64,000 nt of DNA from Microbacterium atlanticum (GTDB lineage Bacteria; Actinomycetota; Actinomycetes; Actinomycetales; Microbacteriaceae). Both the position numbers and the translations under genes were made by a program. Positions 18,853-28,401 of the stretch are shown here, piece by piece. The stretch spans positions 3,348,001-3,412,000 of the forward strand of contig NZ_CP063813.1 of NCBI RefSeq assembly GCF_015277815.1, given 5' to 3'. The stretch's first letter is position 1; each line of letters begins with the position of its first letter. Below the pieces are notes generated by a model. It was not told the origin of the DNA and made no database searches. It saw nothing but the letters and a program-made list of their open reading frames with translations.

Positions 18853-19185
18853 ATGACCAGCGGCATCCGCATCCGCGGCCTCGCCAAGCACTACGGCCGC
18901 GTCCACGCTCTCGACGGCCTGGATCTCACCGTCGAGGAGGGACAGGTCCACGGCTTCCTCGGCCCCAACGGCGCCGGAAAGTCCACCACGATCCGCATCC
19001 TGCTCGGACTTGCGCGCAAGACGGACGACAACGCCGGTGCGCCGCTCTCCGCCGCCCGGGCGCACGAGACGGCCGACTTCCTGCGGTACCTGGCGGAGCG
19101 GATGCCGCAGCTCGCCGTCGAATGGCGAGCCGGCCGAGCCGCACCCGGCCCCGCCGCGGACGATCGCGGGGCCGCGGCCGGGTAG
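18853..19185 (+). pseudogene. Truncated ABC transporter ATPase fragment
   Basis: The first 53 residues are a normal ABC-2 type ATPase N-terminus with an intact Walker A (GPNGAGKST). After LLGL (19011) the similarity ends abruptly. The remaining 57 residues (containing [21 protein letters not shown]) are not ATPase and I cannot place them. The signature, Walker B and H-loop are all missing, so it cannot hydrolyse ATP. It looks like a deletion that fused the start of one gene to the tail of another. Its relative at 45881 shows what the intact form looks like. Confidence 0.7.
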
Positions 19186-19188
19186 CCT
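19183..19188 (+). promoter_or_regulatory. -10 box TAGCCT of rnhA (leaderless)
   Basis: TAGCCT lies 7 nt before GTG 19196, with no ribosome-binding site, so the transcript probably begins at the start codon. This decides the start. Confidence 0.55.
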
Positions 19189-19195
19189 TGCCCGA

Positions 19196-19726
19196 GTGAC
19201 CGACGCCCCCCGCTACATCGTTGCCACCGACGGCGCCTGCAAGGGCAACCCCGGGCCGACGGGCTGGGCGTGGGTGGGCGAGGACGGGCACTGGGCCGCC
19301 GGCTCGATCCCCCTCGGCACCAACAACATCGGGGAGCTCACCGGGCTGCTGAAAGCCATCGAGGACCACGCCGACGTCCCGCACCTCGTCGTGCAGGCCG
19401 ATTCGAAGTACGCCATCGACACCTATACGAAGTGGATGGACGGCCACCGCCGGCGCGGCTGGAAGACCTCGACCGGGGCCCCGACGAAGAACGTCGACAT
19501 CCTCGAGCAGTTGATCGCGGCGCGCGACGCCCGCCGTTCCGCCGGCCTGCCGGACGTCGTGCTCGAGCACGTGCGCGGCCACTCCGGGCATGTGCTGAAC
19601 GCGTGGGCGGACGAGCGCGCCGTGCGCGCGTCGGAGCATGCGGCCAAGGGCACCGCGAGCGCGTGGTCGTCGCTGGGCGCCCAGGAGCGGATCGACGTCT
19701 CCTCGCCCCCGAAGAACGGCCGCTGA
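19196..19726 (+). CDS. rnhA: Ribonuclease HI
   Basis: A 176-residue RNase H that cuts the RNA strand of RNA-DNA hybrids. The catalytic carboxylates are visible in order: Asp in TDGACKGNPG, Glu in IGELTGLL, Asp in QADSKYAID, and the final Asp in NAWADERA, with the His of RGHSGH before it. The C-terminal extension of about 35 residues is unstructured. The start is GTG 19196, set by a -10 box 7 nt upstream. Confidence 0.92.
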   Translation: MTDAPRYIVATDGACKGNPGPTGWAWVGEDGHWAAGSIPLGTNNIGELTGLLKAIEDHADVPHLVVQADSKYAIDTYTKWMDGHRRRGWKTSTGAPTKNVDILEQLIAARDARRSAGLPDVVLEHVRGHSGHVLNAWADERAVRASEHAAKGTASAWSSLGAQERIDVSSPPKNGR

Positions 19727-19759
19727 TCCGGCGCGGTCCCCTGCGTGCCGGATCGCCGG

Positions 19760-20239
19760 TCAGTCCGACGCGGCCTCGACCAGGTGCTGCTCCAGCGCAT
19801 CGACGGCAGGACGCTGGCCCTTCACGAGACGTTCGCGCGCGGCATCCAACGACATCCACTCGGCACGGTCGACCTCGGGGAACCGGGCCGTCCGCCCGGA
19901 GCGGGGCGGCCACTCCAGCTCGAACTCGCCGAACTCCAGGCCGTCGAGGGACAGCCCGGCACCGTCGGCGACGAACACCGTGACGCGCTTGCCGGACGAG
20001 TAGGCGAATGTGCCGAGCTCGGCGTACGGCGGCTCGGGCGGCTCGATGCCGAGCTCCTCGCGGAACTCGCGGCGCGCGGCGTCGAGCGCGCCCTCCTCGC
20101 CTGCGGTGAACTCGCCCTTGGGGATCGACCACGCGCCGGCATCCTTGCCCGCCCAGAACGGCCCGCCCATGTGCGCGATGAGCACTTCGGGTCGAGGCTG
20201 CATCCGGTACAGCAGGATGCCGGCGCTGGTCGTCACCAT
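19760..20239 (-). CDS. Nudix hydrolase
   Basis: A 159-residue Nudix protein; the box GEFTAGEEGALDAARREFREELGIE-type motif (G-x5-E-x7-RE-x2-EE-x-G) is complete, so metal-dependent cleavage of a nucleoside diphosphate derivative is expected. The N-terminus (TTSAGILLYR) and SIPKGEF resemble the NTP-pyrophosphohydrolase-like group. ATG 20239 has GGAG just upstream. It starts 17 nt after the aldo/keto reductase stop, probably co-transcribed. Substrate unknown. Confidence 0.88.
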   Translation of the reverse strand: MVTTSAGILLYRMQPRPEVLIAHMGGPFWAGKDAGAWSIPKGEFTAGEEGALDAARREFREELGIEPPEPPYAELGTFAYSSGKRVTVFVADGAGLSLDGLEFGEFELEWPPRSGRTARFPEVDRAEWMSLDAARERLVKGQRPAVDALEQHLVEAASD

Positions 20240-20256
20240 CTCCGCTCTCCCGCGGG

Positions 20257-21267
20257 TCAGACCCGGGACTTCGGGGAGACGGTGTAGGTGTCCTCCGGGT
20301 CGTCGTAGACCACACCCGACAGCGCGGTGTCGATCGCCGACATGGTGTCGGCGTCGAGCACGACCCCCGACGCCTTGACGGTGTCGGCGAGCTGCTGCGG
20401 GCGGGAGGCGCCGACGATCGCGGAGGCGACGTTGCGGTTCTGCAGCACCCACGCGATCGCGAGCTGCGGCAGGCTCAGCCCCGCCTGCTCGGCCACCGGC
20501 TTGAGCCGCTGCACGGCCTCGAGCACCTCGTCGCGGAGGAAGCGCTGAATGAACTGCGCGCCGCTCTTGTCGTCGGTCGCGCGCGAGCCCTCCGGCAGCG
20601 GCTGACCGGGCAGGTACTTGCCCGACAGCACGCCCTGCGCCATCGGCGACCAGACGATCTGCGAGATGCCGAGCTCCTCCGAGGCGGGAACGACCTTCCC
20701 CTCGATCACGCGCCACAGCGCGGAGTACTGCGGCTGGTTGGAGATGAGCTGGATGCCGTAGCTCCTGGCCAGCGCGTGACCCTCGCGCAGCTGCTCCGCC
20801 GTCCACTCCGAGACGCCGATGTAGAGCGCCTTGCCCTGACGGACGATGTCGGCGAACGCCTGGAACGTCTCCTCGATCGGGGTCTCGTAGTCGTAGCGGT
20901 GCGCCTGGTAGAGGTCGACGTAGTCGGTGCCGAGCCGCTTGAGCGAGCCGTTGATCGACTCGAGGATGTGCTTGCGGCTGAGCCCGGTGTCGTTCGGCCC
21001 CTTGGGGCCGGTCGGCCAGTACACCTTGGTGAAGATCTCGAGCGACTCGCGGCGCTGCCCGCTCAGCGCCTTGCCCAGCACCTCCTCGGCGAGGGTGTTG
21101 GCGTAGGTGTCCGCCGTGTCGAACGTCGAGATGCCGGCGTCGAGCGCCGCGTGCACGGTGTCGATCGCAGCGGAGTCGTCGACCTGCGAGCCGTGGGTGA
21201 CCCAGTTGCCGTAGGTGATCTCGCTGACCTTGAGACCGCTGTTTCCGAGGTACCGGTAATTGACCAT
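20257..21267 (-). CDS. Aldo/keto reductase (KCNAB/YghZ-like)
   Basis: A 336-residue NADPH-dependent reductase with the AKR tetrad: Asp and Tyr in FDTADTYAN, Lys in FTKVYW, His in YQAHRYD. The C-terminal AIVGASRPQQL binds the cofactor phosphate. Similarity is to voltage-gated K+ channel beta-subunit-type AKRs. ATG 21267 is preceded at 6 nt by TAGCGT, so it is probably leaderless. Confidence 0.9.
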   Translation of the reverse strand: MVNYRYLGNSGLKVSEITYGNWVTHGSQVDDSAAIDTVHAALDAGISTFDTADTYANTLAEEVLGKALSGQRRESLEIFTKVYWPTGPKGPNDTGLSRKHILESINGSLKRLGTDYVDLYQAHRYDYETPIEETFQAFADIVRQGKALYIGVSEWTAEQLREGHALARSYGIQLISNQPQYSALWRVIEGKVVPASEELGISQIVWSPMAQGVLSGKYLPGQPLPEGSRATDDKSGAQFIQRFLRDEVLEAVQRLKPVAEQAGLSLPQLAIAWVLQNRNVASAIVGASRPQQLADTVKASGVVLDADTMSAIDTALSGVVYDDPEDTYTVSPKSRV

Positions 21268-21273
21268 GAGAAA

Positions 21274-21279
21274 ACGCTA
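21274..21279 (-). promoter_or_regulatory. -10 box TAGCGT of aldo/keto reductase (leaderless)
   Basis: TAGCGT on the minus strand, 6 nt before ATG 21267, with no ribosome-binding site between. Confidence 0.5.
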
Positions 21280-21361
21280 CCCGCCCGCGCCATGCAGTCG
21301 GCGCGCGCGCGTCCGTTTGCGAACGGATGCCGAGGGCTCGACTGCTGTCGACCCCGCGGTC

Positions 21362-23476
21362 TCAGCTCACCGAGGCCGTCTCCCCTTCGGTCGCGTCGTC
21401 CGGCACGACGCGCGCCGCATCGGGCTGGCCGGCGTCGGCGAGGGCGGGCGCCTCGTCGTCGACGTCGGTCGCGGCCTGCTGGAACTGCGAGTTGTACAGC
21501 CGGAAGTACGCGCCCTTGACGGCGATGAGCTCGTCGTGCGTGCCCTGCTCGACGATCCCGCCGTTCTCCATCACGAGGATGAGGTCGGCGTCGCGGATGG
21601 TCGACAGGCGGTGTGCGATCACGAACGACGTGCGGCCCTCTCGCAGCGCCGCCATCGCGTGCTGCAGCAGCAGCTCGGTGCGGGTGTCGACCGAGCTCGT
21701 CGCCTCGTCGAGGATCAGCACGGACGGCTGCGCCACGAACGCGCGCGCGATCGTGATCAGCTGCTTCTCGCCCGCCGAGATGTTGGACGCCTCCTCGTCG
21801 AGGAGCGTGTCGTAGCCGTCGGGCAGCGAGTGCACGAACCGCTCGACGTACGTCGCGCGGGCGGCGGCGAGGATCTCGTCGTCGGTGGCGTCGGCACGGC
21901 CATAGCGGATGTTCTCGCGGATCGTCCCGGCGAACAGCCACGGATCCTGGAGCACCATGCCCGTCTTCGCCCGCATGTCGCGCCGGGTGAGCAGCGAGAT
22001 GTCCTGCCCGTTGAGCAGGATGCGCCCGCTGTCCAGCTCGTAGAACCGCATGAGCAGGTTGACCAGCGTCGTTTTGCCGGCACCCGTGGGGCCGACGATC
22101 GCCACCGTCTGCCCGGGCTCGACGCGGAACGACAGGTCGTGGATGAGCGGGTGGTCGGCCGAGTAGGAGAACGCCACGTCCTGGAACTCGATCGTCCCGT
22201 CGCCGTCCACCGGCGCCGGCGCGTCGGAGGCATCCGGCTCCTGCTCGGGCTCGTCGAGGATCTGGAAGACCCGCTCCGCGGATGCGGTGCCGGATTGCAC
22301 CACGGCAGCCATGCCGCCGAGCTGCGACAGCGGCTGGGTGAACTGCTGCGAGTACTGGATGAACGCCTGCACGTCGCCCAGCCGGAGCTGGCCGCCGGCG
22401 ACCATGAGCGCTCCGAAGACCGCGATGCCCACGTAGGTGAGGTTCCCGATGAACATCATGGCGGGCATCATCGTGTTCGAGAGGAACTGCGCCATGAACG
22501 ACGCCTGGTACAGCTCTTCGTTCTCGGCCCGGAACGCCTCGCGCGAGCTCTGCTCGCGGCCGTACACCTTGACCAGCGCGTGCCCCGAGAACGACTCCTC
22601 CACGCGCGCGTTGAGGCGCCCGACCTTGCGCCACTGCGTGCCGAACGCCTTCTGCGAGCGCGGCCCGATGACGCCGAAGAGCACGCCCATGAGCGGGAAG
22701 CTCACCAGCACCACGAGCGTCAGCTGCCACGAGATCGACAGCATCATGATGAGCACGCCGACGACCGTCAGCACCGCGGTGAGCGCCTGCGACAGCGACT
22801 GCTGCATCATCTGGGTGATGTTGTCGATGTCGTTGGTGACCCGGGAGATGAGCTCGCCGCGCTGCACCCGGTCGAAGTACCGCAGCGGAAGGCGGTTGAC
22901 CTTCGCCTCGACGTCTTCGCGGAGGCGCCAGATGAGGCGCACCATGATGACGTTCATGACGTAGCCCTGCAGCCACATCAGCAGCGCCGACGCGAAGTAG
23001 AGTGCGAGCACGATCAGCAGCACGCGGCTCAGCGCCAGGAAGTCGACGCCGGCGCCCGGCACGAAGTGCTGCATCGCCTGGACGATGTTCGCGAGATCCT
23101 GCTGTCCCTGCGCCTCGAGGCCGGCGACCACCTGCTCCTTCGTGGTGCCCGCCGGTGTCATCGACGACACGACGCCCTCGAAGAGGATGTTCGTCGCCTC
23201 GCCGAGCACCTTCGGCGACAGCACGGCGAGCACGACGCCCGCCGCGCCGAGGACCGTCGCCAGCGTGAACGCGACCGCGTGCGGCTTGAGCAGCCCGAGC
23301 AGGCGACGGAACGACGGACCGAAGTGGGCGGCCTTGCCGGGGGCGACCGCGCCGCTCCAGTCGTCTGCGGCGATGCGCGCCTGCTCGCCGAGCTCGATCT
23401 CGGCCTTCTCCTCGGCGCTGAGCTCCGCGACGGCGTCCTGAACGCGGCGGCGGGACCTGGGCTGCTGCTCGCTCAT
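21362..23476 (-). CDS. ABC exporter half-transporter, consensus-Walker B subunit
   Basis: A 704-residue fused membrane-ATPase ABC exporter. It has an N-terminal cytoplasmic extension (about 60 residues), six helices, then an ATPase with Walker A GPTGAGKTTL and canonical Walker B LILDEATSSVD. The signature loop is ISAGEKQL, not LSGGQ. With the upstream partner it forms a heterodimeric multidrug/lipid-type exporter in which one ATP site is degenerate. It starts within the partner's stop codon (ATGA), so the two are made in equal amounts. Substrate unknown. Confidence 0.9.
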   Translation of the reverse strand: MSEQQPRSRRRVQDAVAELSAEEKAEIELGEQARIAADDWSGAVAPGKAAHFGPSFRRLLGLLKPHAVAFTLATVLGAAGVVLAVLSPKVLGEATNILFEGVVSSMTPAGTTKEQVVAGLEAQGQQDLANIVQAMQHFVPGAGVDFLALSRVLLIVLALYFASALLMWLQGYVMNVIMVRLIWRLREDVEAKVNRLPLRYFDRVQRGELISRVTNDIDNITQMMQQSLSQALTAVLTVVGVLIMMLSISWQLTLVVLVSFPLMGVLFGVIGPRSQKAFGTQWRKVGRLNARVEESFSGHALVKVYGREQSSREAFRAENEELYQASFMAQFLSNTMMPAMMFIGNLTYVGIAVFGALMVAGGQLRLGDVQAFIQYSQQFTQPLSQLGGMAAVVQSGTASAERVFQILDEPEQEPDASDAPAPVDGDGTIEFQDVAFSYSADHPLIHDLSFRVEPGQTVAIVGPTGAGKTTLVNLLMRFYELDSGRILLNGQDISLLTRRDMRAKTGMVLQDPWLFAGTIRENIRYGRADATDDEILAAARATYVERFVHSLPDGYDTLLDEEASNISAGEKQLITIARAFVAQPSVLILDEATSSVDTRTELLLQHAMAALREGRTSFVIAHRLSTIRDADLILVMENGGIVEQGTHDELIAVKGAYFRLYNSQFQQAATDVDDEAPALADAGQPDAARVVPDDATEGETASVS

Positions 23477-25206
23477 CGGGCGACCTCCGCTCCGAGCTGG
23501 GATTCGACGATCTCGCGGTACGTCTGGCTGCTCTCGAGCAGCTCCTCGTGCGTGCCGAGCCCGACCACGCCGCCGTCGTCGAGCACGACGATGCGGTCGG
23601 CGTCGATGATCGTCGAGACGCGCTGCGCGACGACGATCTTCGTGACGTGCGGCAGCTCCCGCCACAGTGCCTGCCTCAGCCTCGCGTCCGTCGTGAGGTC
23701 GAGCGCCGAGAACGAGTCGTCGAACACGAGCACGCGCGGGTCGTGGACGATCGCCCGCGCGATCGCGAGGCGCTGGCGCTGGCCGCCCGACACGTTCGTG
23801 CCGCCCTGCGCGATGCGCGCGTCGAGCCCGCCGTCCATCTGGCTGACGAAGTCGCTGGCCTGGGCGATCTCGAGCGCCCGCCAGAGCTCGGCGTCGGTGG
23901 CATCCTCCCGCCCGAACCGCAGGTTGGAGCCGACGGTGCCGGTGAACAGGAACGGGCGCTGCGGCACGAGGCCGATCGTCCGCCACAGGGCGTCGAGGTC
24001 TGCCCGCCGGACGTCGACGCCGCCCACGAGCACCGCGCCGTCGGTGACGTCGAACAGCCGCGGGATGAGCGAGACCAGGGTCGTCTTGCCCGCACCCGTG
24101 GAGCCGACGACGGCGACCGTCTCACCCGGATCCGCTCGGAACGTGACGTCCGCGAGGATGGGGTGCTCGGCGCCGGGATAGGTGAAGGTGACGCCGCGGA
24201 ACTCGACCGCCCCCGGCTCGGGGAACGCGGCGACGGCGTCCGCCGGGCGCACCAGCGTGGAGCGCGTGTCGAGGACTTCGCCGATGCGCTCGGCCGAGAC
24301 GGCCGCGCGCGGGATCATCAGCGTCATGAAGCTCGCCATGAGGACGCCCGAGAGGATGATCATGGCGTACTGCATGAAGGCGAAGAGCGTGCCGATCTGG
24401 ATCTCGCCGCTGTCGACCTGCATGCCGCCGAACCAGATCACGCCGATGACCGTGACGTTGAGGATGAGCATCACGGCCGGGAACAGCAGCACGAACAGCG
24501 AGCCCACCTTGCGGCCGACCACCATGATGTCGGTGTTCGCGACGCGGAAGCGCTCCTCTTCGATGGGCTCTCGCACGAACGCCCGGATGACGCGGATGCC
24601 GGTCAGCTGCTCGCGCATGATGCGGTTGACGCCGTCGAGCTTGCCCTGGAGGCTGCGGAACAGCGGAACCATGCGGGCGATCACGACGCCGGCGACCAGC
24701 AGCAGCACGGGGACCGCGATGGCGAGGATCCAGGCGAGGCTCGCCGCCTGGTCGATCGCCAGGATGATCCCGCCGACGGCGAGGAGCGGCGCGGAGACGA
24801 GGAAGGTCGCGCCCATCATCGTGAGCATCTGCACCTGCTGCACGTCGTTGGTGTTGCGGGTGATGAGGGAGCCCGCGCCGAAGCCGGTGACCTCGCGCTC
24901 GGAGAAGGCCGACACGCGCTCGAAGATGTCGTCGCGCATGTCGCGGCCGAGCTTCATCGCCGCGCGGGCCGCGAAGTACGTCGCGATGATGGCGGCGACG
25001 ATCTGGCCGAGCGAGATCGTCAGCATGACGACGCCGGTGCGCCAGATGTAGTCGGTGTCGCCCTGGGAGACGCCGTTGTCGATGATGTCGGCGTTGAGGC
25101 TCGGCAGGTAGAGCGATGCCAGAGCGGAGGCGAACTGGAACACCAGCACGCCCAGCAGCAGCCACCCGGATGACTTCAGGTAGCGGACGAGGAGCTTGGC
25201 CAGCAC
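23473..25206 (-). CDS. ABC exporter half-transporter, degenerate-Walker B subunit
   Basis: A 577-residue exporter half. Walker A is GSTGAGKTTL and the signature VSGGQRQR is canonical, but Walker B reads VFDDSFSALD: the catalytic Glu is replaced by Asp. Pairing its good signature with the partner's Walker sites gives one active and one inactive ATP site, as in TM287/288 and BmrCD-like pairs. The start is GTG 25206 with GGGAG 6 nt upstream. First gene of the two-gene operon. Confidence 0.9.
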   Translation of the reverse strand: MLAKLLVRYLKSSGWLLLGVLVFQFASALASLYLPSLNADIIDNGVSQGDTDYIWRTGVVMLTISLGQIVAAIIATYFAARAAMKLGRDMRDDIFERVSAFSEREVTGFGAGSLITRNTNDVQQVQMLTMMGATFLVSAPLLAVGGIILAIDQAASLAWILAIAVPVLLLVAGVVIARMVPLFRSLQGKLDGVNRIMREQLTGIRVIRAFVREPIEEERFRVANTDIMVVGRKVGSLFVLLFPAVMLILNVTVIGVIWFGGMQVDSGEIQIGTLFAFMQYAMIILSGVLMASFMTLMIPRAAVSAERIGEVLDTRSTLVRPADAVAAFPEPGAVEFRGVTFTYPGAEHPILADVTFRADPGETVAVVGSTGAGKTTLVSLIPRLFDVTDGAVLVGGVDVRRADLDALWRTIGLVPQRPFLFTGTVGSNLRFGREDATDAELWRALEIAQASDFVSQMDGGLDARIAQGGTNVSGGQRQRLAIARAIVHDPRVLVFDDSFSALDLTTDARLRQALWRELPHVTKIVVAQRVSTIIDADRIVVLDDGGVVGLGTHEELLESSQTYREIVESQLGAEVAR

Positions 25207-25360
25207 GGAGGTCTCCCGGATGCGGCGGCACGGCAGGGCATGGCGAAGCCCGGCTCATGCGATGGATGGATGCGGCTCCCACCCTGGCACGGGCCGCCGA
25301 CATCGCGCATTCGCGTTCACCGAGAGCGGAACGGGCCCGCCGGATCGCGCGCCGCGGCGC

Positions 25361-26971
25361 TCAGGCCTCCGCGCCCTGCGCGATGCCGGCTCGCTCGCGC
25401 CAGCTGCGCGCCGTGACCCGGTCGAGGGCCACCTGCCGGCGCAGCGCGTCGGCCTTCTCGTAGAGCGACGGATCGCCGTAGCTGGTGAGCACCTTCACGA
25501 TCACGGGCAGCAGCTCGATCATGAAGAACAGCACGGAGATGAGCAGGTGCGCCCACTTCAGCGTCGGCTCGCGCTCCCCCAGCCGCTCCAGGGCGCCGAT
25601 CTGGCTCAGCAGGCCGACCGCGCCGGCGTTGCCGCTCGCGATCTCCGCCGCCCGGGCGTCGTACGCGGCGAGCGCCGCCTGGTACTGCTCGCGGGCGGCC
25701 GGCAGCTCGTCGCGCGCCTGCTGCTTGTTCTGCTCCTCCGACGCGCTCGCGGCGGCCGTGCCCGACGCCTGGGCGTCGGCGAGGTCGGCCTGGGCCGACC
25801 GCAGCTTCGCGGCGAGGTCGTCGTAGGATGCCTGCGCGGCGGCCAGCTGCGCCTCGGCGGCCTCGGAGCTCGCCCCCTCGCCGGCGACGCCGCTGCAGCC
25901 CTCGACCTCGCCGGCGCCCTGGCCGTTGATCTCGCACTGGTAGATCGCCCGCGCCTGGTCGATCACCTGCTGCTGCTCGGCGAGCTTGGCGGTGAGGTCG
26001 TCGACGGACGCCTGCGCCGCCGCGGCGGACGCGGTCGTCGTCTCGGCGCCGTCGACGACGCCGGTCGCCGCCTGGCTCTCCAACGCGGCGACCCGCTCGC
26101 TCGCGGCGTCGAGCGCCTGCCTCTCCGGGCCCGAGGTGACGGCATCCTGATCCGACTGCGCCTGCGTGATGTTGGTCGCGTTCACCTCGCGTGCGATGTC
26201 GTTCTGGAAGATCTGCAGCACGAGGGGCTCGGCCACGACGATGCCGATCACCGCCGCCATGATCACACGAGGGATCGCGAGCCCGATCAGCCGCCACACG
26301 TTGTGCGTCGAGCGCATCGTCGAGGTGAGGAAGCGGTCGAGGTTGAAGATGATGAGCGCCCACACCAGTGCGAGCGGCACCGCGACGAAGGCGGCGATCC
26401 GCACCCCGGTCACGAGCGCGAAGTACATCGAGATGGCCGAGACCAGCGCCGTCCCGGCGAGCACGAAGAACATCTGCACGAACCGCGGGGTCTCGGTGGG
26501 GACCTCGTCGAGCACCGAGCCCTCGGCTCCGCCCAGCACGGCGAGGCGCCGTGTGGCCGACGCCCGCTCACGGCGGCGCTCGGCGCGCTTCGGCCGAGGG
26601 GCGGGAGCGGGCTCCGGCGCGGCCGGCTCGGTCGTGACCGGCTCCTCGGCCTCGGCGTCGCGCGGCGCGGAAGCCTCGTCGGACGCCGGCTCCTGCACGG
26701 CTCCCCACTCGCCGACGGCGGGCTGCTCCTCCGGCGCCGACGCGACGCGCACCGGCTCGGTGGCATCCAGGGCGAAGGCGTCCTCGAGCAGCCGCGTCTC
26801 GGGGAACGGGTCGGCGGGGCCGTCGTCGCGACGCCCGTCGGTCGGCTCGCCGGCCGCCTGCTGCGCGCGTACGTCGTCGAGGTACAGCTCCTCGGCCTGA
26901 TCGGCCGGCGCGTCGAACTCGATGCGTCCGTCGGAGCCGAACCGGCCCGGCCGGTGAGCGGAGAAAGACAT
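25361..26971 (-). CDS. DUF4407 membrane protein
   Basis: A 536-residue protein. Residues 1-150 are charged and disordered; four membrane segments follow (two around FVQMFFVLAGTALVSAI and VPLALVWALIIF, one at VIMAAVIGIVVAEPL, one near the C-terminus LLISVLFFMIELLPVIVKVL). Between the third and fourth is a long Ala/Gln/Glu-rich coiled coil, probably extracytoplasmic. NLDRFLTSTMR is the DUF4407 signature. Function unknown. ATG 26971 has TAGGGT 6 nt upstream (leaderless). Confidence 0.85.
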   Translation of the reverse strand: MSFSAHRPGRFGSDGRIEFDAPADQAEELYLDDVRAQQAAGEPTDGRRDDGPADPFPETRLLEDAFALDATEPVRVASAPEEQPAVGEWGAVQEPASDEASAPRDAEAEEPVTTEPAAPEPAPAPRPKRAERRRERASATRRLAVLGGAEGSVLDEVPTETPRFVQMFFVLAGTALVSAISMYFALVTGVRIAAFVAVPLALVWALIIFNLDRFLTSTMRSTHNVWRLIGLAIPRVIMAAVIGIVVAEPLVLQIFQNDIAREVNATNITQAQSDQDAVTSGPERQALDAASERVAALESQAATGVVDGAETTTASAAAAQASVDDLTAKLAEQQQVIDQARAIYQCEINGQGAGEVEGCSGVAGEGASSEAAEAQLAAAQASYDDLAAKLRSAQADLADAQASGTAAASASEEQNKQQARDELPAAREQYQAALAAYDARAAEIASGNAGAVGLLSQIGALERLGEREPTLKWAHLLISVLFFMIELLPVIVKVLTSYGDPSLYEKADALRRQVALDRVTARSWRERAGIAQGAEA

Positions 26972-26977
26972 CCCGAC

Positions 26978-26983
26978 ACCCTA
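26978..26983 (-). promoter_or_regulatory. -10 box TAGGGT of DUF4407 gene (leaderless)
   Basis: TAGGGT on the minus strand, 6 nt before ATG 26971, no ribosome-binding site. Confidence 0.55.
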
Positions 26984-27027
26984 GACAACGCAAGCTGAGC
27001 GACTGGTGGGTGGACGGCGGCGGAGAG

Positions 27028-27052
27028 CGGATGCCGCGGGCCGCGGCATCCG
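27028..27052 (-). terminator. Hairpin terminator after rlmN
   Basis: CGGATGCCGCGG (27028-27039) and its exact complement (27041-27052) around a single base, 6 bases after the rlmN stop. No U-tract. Same GGATGCCGCGG word as the terminator at 12475. Confidence 0.6.
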
Positions 27053-27058
27053 TGATCG

Positions 27059-28300
27059 TCAGACCTCGAGCGGGGTCACCGCGGCGACGGCCGCGTCCTC
27101 CTCGGTGGCCACCAGCTGCCCGCACGCGCCGTCGATCTCCTTGCCGCGGGTGTCGCGGAGGGTGGTCGGGATGCCGGCGTCGTTGAGCCGGCGCACGAAC
27201 TCGTTCTGCACGTCGACGTCGGACGCCGTCCAGATCGAGCCGGGCGTCGGGTTCAGCGGGATGGGGTTCACGTGCACCCAGCCGCGGCCGCGGGCGTTGA
27301 GCTTCTCGGCGAGGAGATCCGCGCGCCAGGCGTGGTCGTTCATGTCCTTGATCAGGGCATACTCGATCGAGACCCGGCGACCGGTCCTGTCGAAGTAGGC
27401 GCGCGCGGCGTCGAGCGCCTCGTCGACCTTCCAGCGGGAGTTGACCGGGATGAGCTCGTCGCGCAGCTTGTCGTCGGGCGCGTGCAGCGACAGCGCGAAC
27501 GTGACCGGGATGTCCTCGTTCGCGAGCTTGGTGATCGCCGGAACCAGGCCGACGCTCGAGACGGTGATGCCGCGGGCGCTCATGCCCAGGCCGTGCTCCT
27601 TGTCGACCATGACGCGGACCGCCTGCATGAGGCGCGCATAGTTGGCGAGCGGCTCGCCCATGCCCATGAACACGATGTTCGACACGCGCTCGGCCGAGTG
27701 GTCGCCCTTGCGCTTGCCGCCGAGGCCGCCGTTCGCGATGAGGCGGTTGGCGCGCACGACCTGCTCGACGATCTCGGCCGCCGACATGTTGCGCGTGAGG
27801 CCGGCCTGGCCGGTGGCGCAGAACGGGCAGTTCATGCCGCAGCCGGCCTGACTCGACACGCACAGGGTGATGCGGCCCGGGTAGCGCATGAGCACCGACT
27901 CCACGAGGGCGCCGTCGTGCAGCTTCCACAGGAACTTGATGGTGTCGCCGCGGTCGGTCTCGAGGCGGCGCACCTCGGTCAGCAGGGACGGGACCATGCC
28001 GTGCACGAAGTCCTCGCGGCCCGCCGCGGGGAGGTCGGTCATGTCGGCGGGGTCGTGCGTCCAGTGCTGGAAATAGTGCTTCTCGAGCTGCTTCGCGCGG
28101 AAGCCCGGCATCCCGAGCTCGGTGACCCTCGCGACGCGCTCCTGGGGGCTGAGGTCCGCCATGTGGACCGGCGGCTTGCCGCGCTTGGGGCTGGCGAACT
28201 GGAGGAGGGGTCGGCCCTCGGCATCCTTCTTCTGGGTCCAGCCCTCGGTCGCCGGACGCACCTGGCGGGGTTTCGTGGCGCGCACAGGCGAATCGGTCAT
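27059..28300 (-). CDS. rlmN: 23S rRNA (A2503-C2)/tRNA (A37-C2) methyltransferase RlmN
   Basis: A 413-residue radical-SAM enzyme that methylates C2 of adenine in 23S rRNA and some tRNAs. The cluster motif is CGMNCPFC and the C-terminal Cys that carries the methyl intermediate is in [23 protein letters not shown] and [10 protein letters not shown] are typical. About 40 extra N-terminal residues are charged. ATG 28300 with TACCCT 7 nt upstream indicates a leaderless start. Confidence 0.95.
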   Translation of the reverse strand: MTDSPVRATKPRQVRPATEGWTQKKDAEGRPLLQFASPKRGKPPVHMADLSPQERVARVTELGMPGFRAKQLEKHYFQHWTHDPADMTDLPAAGREDFVHGMVPSLLTEVRRLETDRGDTIKFLWKLHDGALVESVLMRYPGRITLCVSSQAGCGMNCPFCATGQAGLTRNMSAAEIVEQVVRANRLIANGGLGGKRKGDHSAERVSNIVFMGMGEPLANYARLMQAVRVMVDKEHGLGMSARGITVSSVGLVPAITKLANEDIPVTFALSLHAPDDKLRDELIPVNSRWKVDEALDAARAYFDRTGRRVSIEYALIKDMNDHAWRADLLAEKLNARGRGWVHVNPIPLNPTPGSIWTASDVDVQNEFVRRLNDAGIPTTLRDTRGKEIDGACGQLVATEEDAAVAAVTPLEV

Positions 28301-28307
28301 GGATTCC

Positions 28308-28313
28308 AGGGTA
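28308..28313 (-). promoter_or_regulatory. -10 box TACCCT of rlmN (leaderless)
   Basis: TACCCT on the minus strand, 7 nt before ATG 28300. Confidence 0.5.
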
Positions 28314-28401
28314 CGCGCCGGCGGCTGGACGGATGCCGTGGCCCGGCGCCGCTCTTCGGGGACCGCTTCGCCCCGCCGGGCAAGGAAACCTGGTCGGCGA
28401 C

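Noticed and set aside
21260..24181. A 973-codon open frame on the plus strand
   Set aside because: It is antisense to the ABC exporter pair, has Arg/His-rich low-information sequence typical of the complement of GC-rich genes, and no domain.
25207..25360. Small gene or RNA in the gap between the ABC exporter and DUF4407 genes
   Set aside because: No start with a supporting site, no hairpin and no family resemblance; I see nothing in this 154-base gap.
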